Positions 37,801 through 49,800 of a stretch of DNA of 64,000 nt are shown here, in pieces. The notes under the pieces were generated by a model. The model saw nothing but the letters and a program-made list of their open reading frames with translations, did no database searches and was not told the DNA's origin. Position 1 is the stretch's first letter. Each line of letters begins with the position of its first letter. The translations under genes and the position numbers were made by a program. Origin of the DNA: Aporrectodea caliginosa. Its lineage: Eukaryota > Annelida > Clitellata > Crassiclitellata > Lumbricidae. Location: contig JACEVL010000414.1 of NCBI GenBank assembly GCA_020284085.1, forward strand, positions 372,001-436,000, given 5' to 3'.

Positions 37801-40800
37801 AATTTACCTCCCTTGTGCAAATCTATGGAAAATTTAGGTAGACCTAAGCAAGAAGTATTGCAGCTCACACTTCTTTTATTCCCTGCATCCTCCACAAGAA
37901 ACAAAAAATTGCATAACCTAGAGGATATGTATGTTTATGTAAGCTAATGTGCATGGTATGGCATCTGATACTTTTATTCCAGGTGCAAAAGAAGAAGACA
38001 CATCTGAGGGCTTTGCTTGTTGATCGAACGCAGTTGCAACACGAGGTTAGTGTATACTTATGTATATCTCCCAATGCTAATCTGCATTATCTGCATCAGT
38101 TTATCTTACGATGCTAATGTACATTAATTTAAACTCACTTACTTTTCCAGAATTAAGTCTGGTCCTGTAGGTCTGCGAGTGCTATGAAATGCTGTAGATT
38201 TTAGTTTACTTCGGTGCAAATTTTTAATGATCCTTGGTTTGTATTGATATTTTCCTATTGCAGAATAGTCAACTTAGAGAAACTCAGCTATTATGTCATT
38301 TTCTAATTACTAATTGGAGTAGTGGTCAACTGGGAACAGATTTATGTTTTACTGGCTTCTATCTTGGCATTCTGTGGAATTTTGTTTTACAGCTGCGAAC
38401 AGTTAATCAGGCTGCAAAGTTGTTCACAGTTCTGCACAGTGACCTATTCACAGATTTGCACAGACTCGCTGTCAGTCACTACATGGAGGTTGGTATCTTG
38501 TCGGTTTTTACAGCTTTTGTGCAGCATCGAAAGTAAAATTTTATCAGAGACTACAGCCATTTGAATATAGATTATAGACATCTCTGTTTGAACTGTGCTA
38601 CTTATCGTTATTATTATAAGCTCAAGGTAATGTAACTAAATGCAATTGAGATGCAATTAAGTAACCACGTTCTAAAAAGGTGATGTCAAAACAGATGAGT
38701 CTTCAGCATCTCTCAAAAGAAAATATTACAACTGGCCCTCTGCCAGTTCTGTCATTTCTAGATAGGCCCATATTTTATTGGGTGACTTATATTGTCCTGT
38801 GTGAGCAGTCTGATTTAAAGAAAATTTTTAATATTGCCTTTAGATGTAAAAGAAAATGCCATTTTGGAAATGTTTCAGGTTCGTAAAGGTGCACAGGCTG
38901 CTCTCAACACTGGATTCCAGATGTTCGCCTATTCCTATCGTACGATAATTGATGATACGATAAAATATCTGAAGGATCAGACCACTGAACCTCACCAGTT
39001 CAAGGTGCTTTAATAGGCTGTGCTAATTTTTCAGGAGATATTTTCATGTAAACGTACAGTATAATAAAATGCAACACTAGAAATGGCATCTGCAAAATTT
39101 TTACACTCTCAACCTTACAACTACACTCGTACAGTTATTAGGTTGAAAATGGCTGGAATTAATTTTTCTTTAGTTTTGTGAATAACCGCAGTGGGGAGGC
39201 AAGAATTTCGGCTTTGAGTTTGGAACTGTAAGTAATAAAAGAGTATGTGGAAGGTGGATTATGATGGAAGGAAACCTGAGCAGTAATGGCAGTTTGATCA
39301 GATTATTTATGTGACTCACAAGCAGATAGATTTTTGATAGCTGAAGAGTTAGACGAGGTTATAAGGAGATCAAGTGCATTGAAGTCATCCATTAGAATAA
39401 CTTCAGAAGGAGAAGAGATGGACCAGGAATTCAAGAAGTGACTTGAATTATGTGAAAAGTCGGAAAGTTAGAGAGGGATATGATGAACATTGACGAAGGT
39501 GAGGTGCTGATTAACAGAGTCCAAGGTAGAGATAAGGATTTCAGTTGACTTCAGGGTTCGAAGAGAAATGAGCAATTCTTGGGCACTACCACCAAGTCCA
39601 TCTTGTTGTTGTTGATTTAGGAGAAAAAGAGAAAGGTCGAATGGCTGAGATGAAGAAAGGTGTGTCGCCTGGTTTGAACCAAGTTCATTGAGAATGAAAA
39701 TATCCACTGGATAATCCAAGATGTAATTTTGAATATCAGACTTTCCGGATCGAGTGGATGCTAAGATGACTGAAATTATTGTTTCGAATTGGCAAGAACC
39801 AGGGTTTACTCAGTATCACCACAATGAAGAAGCAGCAGAAGTTGTTCTAGCGGCAGGCAACTCCAGTGAGTTTTGGACCCAGATGTAGATTTAAGAAACG
39901 GGAGGATGGTCAAGGAAGAGAACAGGTTATAAAATCACGTGTGGTTGTATTGAACTTGAGCAGAGTTGGAGTTTAACTGAATTCTGATCAAATTATCCCA
40001 GAAAGTATGGTAGACTCATGTTAAAACTTTTAGCAAGTACTTGGTAAATATTTGGAAGATTTGCTTGATTATGAGGGTGCTCAATTGTGTATTGGTTAGT
40101 GCACTGGACTGTCAGTCGAGAGGTCAGGTGTTCAAATCCCCGCCAGGTCAGAAAATTTGATTCGAGATTTCTGTTCCACCAGCACCCCCTAGCCAACTCA
40201 GCTATAATGAGTACACTGACTGTACACTCTTGGTGGGAAGATGAGATGGTGAAGGAGGTGATTGGCCACCTGCCCTCATATGCCGAGGCTAAGAAAATGA
40301 AGTCGCTAACACTTCACACCTATGACTGCATCAGGGCTAGCTAAAAGGGAATGCTCTTCTTCTTCTTACGTGCTTATGCTTTGATACCTGTTTCTTTCTT
40401 TACTTACAAAGCATTTTTAGTTCCCTGCTTGACTGAGGAAAATTAGTCGCTGTGAGTTTTACATTGTTTGTGATAAGAGTCAAGCACTCGCTGTTTCTTT
40501 GTGTTGTAGGGAGCACTGTATATGATACTCGGTGATAACAAGAGGTCACTTGTCTCAAAAAGAAGCTGGGATGTAATGAACAAACTGTGGCCTGCATTGA
40601 TTGAAACGAAGAACTGTGAGAAGCCATCAGTTCTCAAGCTGTACGATGAAATTATTGACAGATTACACAAAAATATCGAAACTACTGAACTCAGTCTCAC
40701 GGTGATTTTTATATTTTCTCCTACGTTATATTGGCTTCTGCAACCTGTCATGGAATTGCAGGTTTTGTAGTGGTGGTCTTCCACCTATTATTCCTGCTCA

Positions 40801-43800
40801 GCTGACTGTAGTGTAGGAGAGTATATTGCTGGCTTGCTGCTGTAATGTAATGTAACATAGCAAAACATTTATAAAGCGCCACTTAAGAGTCTCTCAGAAG
40901 CACTCAACACGTGGCCATCAAACAGCTGCAAAAATGCGTCTTTAAGAGTTTAGAGAAACCCATATAGCCGCGTGCAGCACGAACAGACGGCGGAAGAGCG
41001 TTCCAGATCCGTGGCGCCGCAATCGAGAAGTCCCAACGAGCACAGGTGGTGGTTCGAAACGAAGGTATCATCAAGTCATTTCGCGAGGCAGACCGGAGAG
41101 CTCGCCGACCAGTTTGAGTGCCAACTGTAAGACATCCTGTTTCTGCACTAGGGCCCATGAAGCTTCAAGACTCGATTAGATTTAGAATGATTTGATTCAT
41201 ATTGATGTAAGTAATGATACTACCACCTGTACAGCATTGCTTTGTATTTGGGAGGCTGTACATAGCGGGGCCCATGTGGTCCCTTTGAGTTCTTCCGTTG
41301 ATGCCTATCAATGTGAACTTGATTTTGTGTAAAAAAAGTCGAACCTTTTGGTGATCAAAAAAAGTGACTATTACTTCTACTACATTAATTCTTGCAGTCC
41401 CATTTGCTACTCTTGCGTTTTTGCAGGATTCATGGATAATTTGCTCATTTTCGTCCTTATGAAGTGCTCTACAAAATGTATGTTAAATTTTTAAAACTGA
41501 TTAACTTAGACTCTCAAGTTACTCTGAAATGTTGTATATGTCTTAGGTTCCAGAGTCTGCAGTTACTGTTGCAAATGAGATGTGGACCAATGGTAGTTTG
41601 CCAAAGCCTTCTCTGCCAAGTGCCACGAATGAAGAAATGGAGAAAAGTCGACAGACAGAAAGTAGCAGGAATGAGGACAATATCAGGTATTCAGACCCAT
41701 TCTTAAGAATAAATCGTAGCAGAGTGTTTCTCCTGGCATGTAATGCCACCAAGTGACTCTCTTGAGCTCACTGTGTGCTCTAGACTGCTTATGGTAGAAT
41801 TTAATGTGCTGTCCAAATATGTTAACTTTTGACATAGATTAACTTAGAGAAAGTCCCTATATGATGAGGACATTGAATAAAGATCTGGTTGAGCAATGCC
41901 ACGGAAGATCAAACAGTATTGTTTGTCAGCTGGCGTGTACCAGGGAACTCTGGATTTTACATCAGAGACTGTTTTCCAATCATGAGTTGGCCCAGTTGGT
42001 GGTGATCATTGTGTTCTGCTGCTCATCGGGTATGTAGGTGCCATGCTTCTGCAAAACTAATTCAAGACCATCATGCCTTATCCCAGTAGCGTAGTAAGGA
42101 AACAGTTTTGGAGGGTTTTCATTAGGCATGGTTGTAAAAGTTAAGTTTTTTGTATTTTGCATATAAAAGCATATTAACATTGACACCTTTCAGCAATTTA
42201 TTCGGGGAGTTGGAACCCGTAAACCCTACTAAATGCGCCCATGCCTTATCCTGTTTTGGACCTTCTGCTAGGAACAGCCTATAACCATCTGGCACCTGCA
42301 GTCATTTAAGTACAAATTAACAAATGAAAGTAACAATTTCAATAGAAATTTAAAGAAGATGTGTTGACCCCAGTTGGAGAACTTTGGGTTCTTGCAACCA
42401 GTCAACTGCCCAGCCAAATTTCACAAATCCAGTCCTGCTTTCAGAGGTATTGAACCAAGGCAGTATAAAGAGCTAACAAGGTATGACTTAGGTAGGATGA
42501 AATGTTTCTTGAGCTGTTTCTCAGTTCCAATTTCTGTTTTGTATCTCTTTTTCTGTAGACAGCCACCTGGTTTATTGGTTTCAGTAATCTAGTATTTTTG
42601 TCTTGTGTGATGTAGCGGAACCATTGGTGAAAATGCATAGTTCTTGTTATAGGTCTTACCATCAGTTGGTGAACAGCTTAGTGAATCTGGCCAACTCTGG
42701 AAATCTGTAAGTAATAGCACAGCATGGCTTTTTATATTCCAATACAAATTATTAGTTTGCTACTGGTCAGCGTTGTGACTTAAAGATTTCAACTAAAGTT
42801 GGTTAATGGCTTTGGAGAATTGTCTCTGTAGAAGAGAATAAAGATTTGCACAACAGCTGTTACGAATCTTTCTGAGAGGGAACAATGGGAACTGATATTT
42901 TGGCTAATGATGTCACTAGAGCTAAAGCCATTTAGTAAAATGTTTTGACTTTCTTCTTCATCGTTTTTCTTTTTCTTATGATTTGTTGGCTGGTTAGAAG
43001 CGTTTCAGTCTGTTTTGCACTGCACTGGTAGAAATAATATATATACCTGTAATGTATAATATGCACTGGACTGGATTGTTTATGATTATGGTTTTTGTAG
43101 TGGATGGAGATTTCACCAGGTTTCGCTTGAGATGCTTACTCTTCTGATCAGATGTGACATTCGGCTTCCATCTTCGGGTGTTCGCCTGTTTGTGCAGAAC
43201 ATGATTAATTCCTCGTTAAATGTCAGAAAGGTTTGTTAACGTTTGTTTCTGTCTTAAAGTGAACATTGTGCTTGATAGTTTACTAAGATTTAGCTCTAGT
43301 GTGGGTTGGTTTATTATGCTCATATTTAGTTAGGGCCTATTCTTAGAAGTGTTAATGTCATACATGTAGATTGTAGTTCTCTGTAATAAGTTTACTTAAC
43401 TGCCTTAGAGTTTGATTATGAGTTTCAAATTTTCATCTTTTTGGCTGTTAAGGTTAGCACTAGTTGGTTATTTTATGTTAGATGTGTATTTTCATCAAAG
43501 ACATTTTTAATCTAAAATAATGTAAACGAAACTTCACAGTATAAGAATTTATATCAATATCAGTGCAAGAGAAATGCCACATGTAAAACAACAAAAGTTG
43601 GCCATTACTCTTCCTCCTAGTTACATTTCTCGTGTATATACAGATTGAATTGATAGTCCTGTTGGTGTTCATGGTTGTATACAAGTAAGAAGCACGTCTC
43701 ACATGGTGTCATCTTTATGTTGGTTTATAGATCTGTGTGGCAGGGGTGTGTGCCATACTGAAGCAGCAGAAGCGGAAACACAAGCAGATAGAAATCGACC

Positions 43801-46800
43801 CATATGCAGTGAGCAATGTACCACCACCTGTGAACTCAAACGTCATTCAGCCAGGGGATCGACCAGACAATCAGTGGCTCCATTATACACGAGACAGCGT
43901 TCCATCGGATGAAGAGAAATGGCAGAAGTCTGTCTTTGTAGAGAAGACACACTGGGGCTATTACTGCTGGCCCAAGTAAGAGCTTTTAAATTCTGTTTTT
44001 GTTGTTAGAAATATGATGTCGATTTTTGTCAACTTTTCATTTTTAAATTAAGTGTTCGTGGTTTTTCCTTGTTATATAAGTGTAATTTTTGCAAGATTAG
44101 CGCTGGGCATGTTGTTTTAGCTGCATAGACAGATGCCGTTGTACCAGTTAGTATTCTATTGTTGTTTCTCAGATGGTCTATGTTTGTATGAGATATTTTG
44201 TTTTTCAACAGACGGATGACGGTCTATGCTCCAATGTCTGACCAGCCACCACTTGGACGTAAGCTTGAGGAACTTGCAGCTGACGAACAACCACTCTATG
44301 AGGCGTTTACTAATAAAGAGTTTGTTGACGTCGTAATAAAGTTTATGACACTCGAGGAGAACAAAGGAAAGGACCGCTTTCATGAGAAATTGTTCAGTCT
44401 TTTCAAGGTTTGTGTTGCTGGTGAATCGGGCTAAGATACTCATATGAAAAATTAGTTTTTTAGGCTGAACTACTTTGAAAGTGACAGGTAGATACTGAAC
44501 AATGTCAGCAGAGGTGGAGTTAAGTTATAAAGCTATATGTATCCAGGCGGAAGGCACGACCTTGGTGGAACTTATTATTTAGTGGAGTTTAATTGACTGT
44601 CTTTGTCACAGTAGATATAAATTTCTGCTTGTATGGAAGCTGTGCAGTGTACCGGGTAAGTGACGTAAAACATGTAATTTTTATATATCCGGTATGTCTT
44701 ATAATATGTCATGTACTGGTATGTATTAACGCTGCTGTGTTGTCTTCCAGGGTTTGTTTAGAAATTTTGATGATGCAGTACTTCCATGCCTAGCACCTCA
44801 TGTGGAAAGACTTGTGGCAGATACTTCACACAGCACACATGAAACCAGTCAAAGATGTGCAGCTGAGGTTATATCTGGACTTGTGCGTGGCAGCAAGCAC
44901 TGGGGCTTTGCCAAAGTAAGCTACTGCTGGTTAACAATTAGTACTAATAATTCTTTTCTCTGATATTTGCTGCACATTATGGTCAGCTTATGAAGAGTAC
45001 AGCATTTTGATGTTTGCCCACAAAAACAACATAACAATTGAATTGTACACTTTACAATTGAGCAATAAAGGAAGAAAAGGGTTGAGCAATACATTTCAAG
45101 GCGGTACTTGTTGTTTCTTGTCCTTCACGTGTTACCATTTGATTTTGATTGTCAGCCTTCATTCTAAGGATTGCTTTATATCTCCATTGTCTCTTGTGGC
45201 ATCTAGGGCCAATGTGTAAGAGAGGAGGCTGGACAGAGATTGCATGATCAATCAACATCATAACATCAAAGTTGTGGTCAAACGGGTGGACCCAACTAGC
45301 TGATGCCCAGTTTGGATATATGCTAGTTGACTGATTTAAATGCTCTGCCATCTCCAAGATGACTGCAAGCAATTTATTTATATGAGGTCATCAAATAGCT
45401 ACTGCTACATGTTAGTTTCATACCTGCACTTTTGCCTTCTAGGTCTGCTTCTTCAAGCTTATAATGAGAAGTCATGCTATATTGGTCTTACACTGGCATG
45501 CAGTTCCTTATTTGAATTGCCCTTCTGTCTCTGTCTTTTTTTAAATTTTCTCTCAGTTATAGATCTGCTTTCCTCTGTATCTCTCACTTTTTTCTTCCTG
45601 TGTTTCATACATACAAACAAACATGCATGCACACACAGATGGTTATTATCTTTGCCACGTCCATGTGCGGTTGCCTGGCCAAATACACAGGGATGCTGGC
45701 CTAGCACCTATGAGAAGTTAAATATGAAAACATACTAGTGTAATGGTGTATTAGTATGTTTAAATATTGGCAATATTTCTTTGCTAAATTGCTGACAGTT
45801 CTGTCCATTAGACTGTGATCTTTCTGTTTTTCAGCGTCGGTCAATGTGGAACTGGTTGATCCCACAGATGAAAACTGTTCTTTCCAACTTTACGGTTGAG
45901 TCGATCGGTGACTGGGGCACGTGTTTTGCCACTGCATCGGTAAATATTTGCTTGCATTCACGGTGCTGTAGCCAAGAAATGAATTGTGCTGTTGTACTGA
46001 GAAGCTAGATCTTTTTTTGAATTTCCTTTGTGCAGGCATTTGTTTCTTTGACTATTACTGTGAAATCATGAATGCTGTAGGAGCCGAGAGAAGCTCTGGC
46101 TGATTCTTCTGATAGAATTACAATAAAAAATGGTGTGGATTTCTTTGGCTGTTTTGAATGCTTTGGTCTTTTATAAAATTCATGTGAACATTAACTTGCA
46201 GATAATCTGTTATTTGATTTTGTAATATTTAACACTGATCTGACACTGAATCCAATGGAGTTAATATATTATGTTTTATGCGTTGATGTCTTAACAGGAA
46301 AATCAAGATCCACGAAAGATTAGTCCGTTGATAGAGTTGATGATGGAAAATCCTTTGAATGGAGAAGGTGGTTCATTTGGTGACTCAAGGTTAGTTACTC
46401 GATCAGTTCATTTCAATTCTGTGCCCCTTTCAATGCTACAAGTTGATTCTTCAAATTTCAGAGAGTGAATGAGTTCTGACAGGAGACTGTTTTTATCAGA
46501 ACTTCTCTATATAAGCCTATTGTTTATCTGTTCATGTCTTGCTCTATAATTCAATTCTAGTCCTTAATACCACCTACTTGACAGTCGAATGGTTGTGCTA
46601 CTGCTCTGTATAGCACTCATTTTAGTCTTTGTAACTATATATTTTTTAACAGTAAGCATCACAACAGGCCTGTTCATCATGTCTGTAATTCAACAAAACA
46701 AAAGTTAATTACATTCAGTAGTAGATTATTTAGAGTTGACAACAGTGCTAGTACTACATGTATTATTACTTTATATGGTTTCCTGAAAGCAATGTTGTGA

Positions 46801-49800
46801 CCATAACAATGCACACCATTCGAGTTGCCACACAACTTGCATCTGCCTTTGTTCCATTGGCTGGGGTGTGATCAGTGCCATTGTAGACAATGTACAGAGG
46901 ATTCACATCTTGAAGAGCAGCCAAACTGACCTTATGACAAAATTGCAGATGATCCATATCTCCAAAGTGCAGAGCATCGAATGCCTTCCAGGATGCCACA
47001 ACTGACATGTTCAGATCATCAGTCTTAGGTGTTTTACAGTTCTTGAACCAATGTAATCTTGAATGTATTTGCATTAAACTGAAACATAACAGGGCTGGCT
47101 TAATTCTAACAAAGAATTTTTTGTTGTTGTCTGTAGTCGCATTTACCTCCTTCAAGCCATCATTTCACAGCAGGAGTGGCGCGTGCCAGAAGTCCTTCAT
47201 CTGCTTTATGATTACTTCCTGCAGTACCTTAGTCATCCGTTTAAAAATGTGCGAGATCGACTTGGAAGGTACCATGCCACATTTTTCAAACTGATTATTT
47301 ACGGCTGTTTTTATATTCTGCTTGAATTGTTTGTCCAATAGGAATGTTATATTAAGTGCCTTCCTTATAAGTACCCTATAACAGGTACTTGCCGGTACAA
47401 GGCACTGTTGTAGGCTAAATGATGTTAAGAACAAAAACTCCGTCAGAAAGCCGACAGTACGGTACTCGGGTAGCTAGAGGCATCAAGACAAGGCAAGCCC
47501 AATGAAGAGTTCTCTTCTAGAGTTTGGAGTTATCACCACATTTAGGGTTCCCAGTCCATGTTGCAGTGAGGATGAGGAATGATGAGTTTCTGGACTACGT
47601 TTCATTGGTGATGGGAATGATGACGACCACAGAAGTCTGCAGCATATGCTACCTTGCTGTGTATGGCCTGTTTGCATGATGACAGCGTAACTGCTAGTTC
47701 CAGACTTGGTTTGCATGATGAAGTCTGTGTACTATGCCCAAACTAACACTAGTCCACCCCATAACCAAGCATAAGTTAATTAACTAACTTTTATCGTGCC
47801 AATGTCTAATACACAAGTCCTCAAGATTTTTCCGCTGCATTTTCAGTAAGCTACAAACTGAAATATGGTCATCAGAATAGTTTTTTAAGCTTCAGTTACA
47901 CTACATGTTCTACTTCTTGTGTGGTGTACATTGGGGTCAGCACTGCAACTCCTACTTTTCTTGCTGAATTGTGTCCAACCATATTTGGGCAGTTATTGCT
48001 TAGTTTACTTGGCAACTTAGGTATGATATACCATCTGTATTCTGATAAAATTATTCTTATTTTCTTTTAAGAACTTGCTAGCACTGTTCATCCACTGTGG
48101 TGTTCTCCTGCTTAAACACTGTATATTCCTTGGTAAACTTACTTGATGTAGTAGATGTAGCTGTAAAGTGTTCATTCACTTGCCAGAGTTAAGGATGTGT
48201 TTGTTTAGAGGTCTTAATGCTTGACGTTTTGATTTGTTTTTGCCATCTAGTACCCTTGTGAACCTGTTCCTGTATGATGTCAAGTTGCCAAACTCGTTGC
48301 CAACCAAATCCCCCGGACGGGCAGCATTCATCCGCCTTGTTCTGCCACTGCTTGACCCTCTCAGGGAAACACTGTCTGAGGATTCAGAGAACACGGATCC
48401 AGCAGAAGCAGTGGTGTCATCTGCCGAGGAAACTTTACCACTGCCAGTCGGTGTCGCGTCTCCTGAACCGATGAATGTAAATGATTTCAAGACAGGACTT
48501 AAGGATGCTGCTGGCAGTGCTAAGGCAGGACTTGAGGGTGCTGCTGAGAATGCTGCAAATCATGTTAATGGGAATGAAAATGGATCGTCTGAAGTCTCTG
48601 AAAGAAAGAGCCTGATTAATCTCTGTAAAACGAGTAAGAAAACAACTGTCAATTCTGGATCAGTGTAATATTGTTAGCACCAAAAAGTGGTGGCAGGGGA
48701 TTTATATCTCTATTTCTTTAGCTCAGCTGGTTGTTTTGCCTCTGTTCATATGTCCTTGTCATAGATATGTCCTTGTCTTATGTCCCTGTCATATGTCCTT
48801 GTGGAGACTAACAAAAAAAATACTGACAGCGAAATCAATTGCAGAATTGGTTGACAGAGAAATTATGTGCGAATATTTTCCCCAAACGTGAACTGAAACA
48901 GGTACATCTAGGCTGAAGTGGGTGCATGCTTTGATTGTGCTACATTGCTTATAATTAATTATTACTAATTGCAATGTATAAGTGTAAAACATATATGATA
49001 TGCATATGCATATTACCTATAATATATTTAATTATGCTTTCCGTTTTATTGGCTACAGACAATTTTTGGCTGAAGTTCTGGGTTTGCCAGGTTTCTATAG
49101 ATGGTTTAACTCTCCCAGTCAAAGCTCAAGCACCCCAGTCTTTATGATTTTAATCTCCCATCCAGCAGTTAAAAATAAATTGTCAACAGAAATTGTTCAA
49201 GGTTTTGCCATGGAACCTTTAGCGGTGAGGGCTTCACCCTGAAACCTGTTGGGGAGCGTAACGACTAGATGAAAAGTTATTCACCCCACCTTTGATCATT
49301 AAGGCGTTCAGTGAAGAAAGATTTTACTCATCTGGCAAACCCTCAGTCCTAAATTACTGCTTAACAGTTAAATTTTCAGTAAAAATGTTCAAAAGATTAA
49401 TACATTGTGTGTGTATTCATGTATGCATGTCAAATTCAAAATTTCAGCCTTAATTTGACCACAGCTGTAAGTTGACTATGCACAAATTTTGCTATTCAAC
49501 ATAAGTTCAGCAGCTCTTTGGTGATTGGGACTTTGTCTAAGACAAATATATGGTTTCTCAGAAAGCATTGAACACTTCATGCCTTTTACCCAATGGTGCT
49601 TGATGCCTCTGAACAATATTGTGGTTTCACATCCTAAGTTTCTAGGGTTTCACATCCTAAGTTTCTAGCCCCAACTAAAGTTTCACACCGTGATTCAGAA
49701 CATTTGAGCTTTCTAGCTTGCAGTCAAGTTTTAAAAATACTGATGTAAACATTTAAAAACCACTAAAAGCTTTATTTCTTAACTGTATAAATGCTTTCAG

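Larger units (their letters stand above)
25215..38488 (+). other. PSME4: PSME4 exons 14-27 (splice map)
   Basis: Exons: 25215-25279, 26358-26511, 26937-27035, 27732-27801, 29069-29136, 30253-30468, 31136-31293, 31764-31859, 32306-32364, 33342-33404, 36437-36492, 36966-37064, 37983-38045, 38393-38488. Introns after exons 16 and 20 begin GCAAGT (GC-AG class); both follow AG, as expected for GC donors. The block encodes roughly residues 533-986 of the solenoid. Exons 22-24 (56-63 bp) are very short; the intron between 33404 and 36437 is the one enlarged by a LINE with a reverse transcriptase ORF. Confidence 0.9.

Noticed and set aside
45052..45372. 106-codon minus-strand ORF in PSME4 intron 35
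   Set aside because: No conserved motifs, composition like the surrounding intron.
46766..47155. 129-codon minus-strand ORF
   Set aside because: Partly antisense to PSME4 exon 38 and the intron before it; no family signature.
48176..48490. 104-codon minus-strand ORF, Ser/Gly-rich
   Set aside because: Antisense to PSME4 exon 39; open because of the low-complexity insert on the sense strand.
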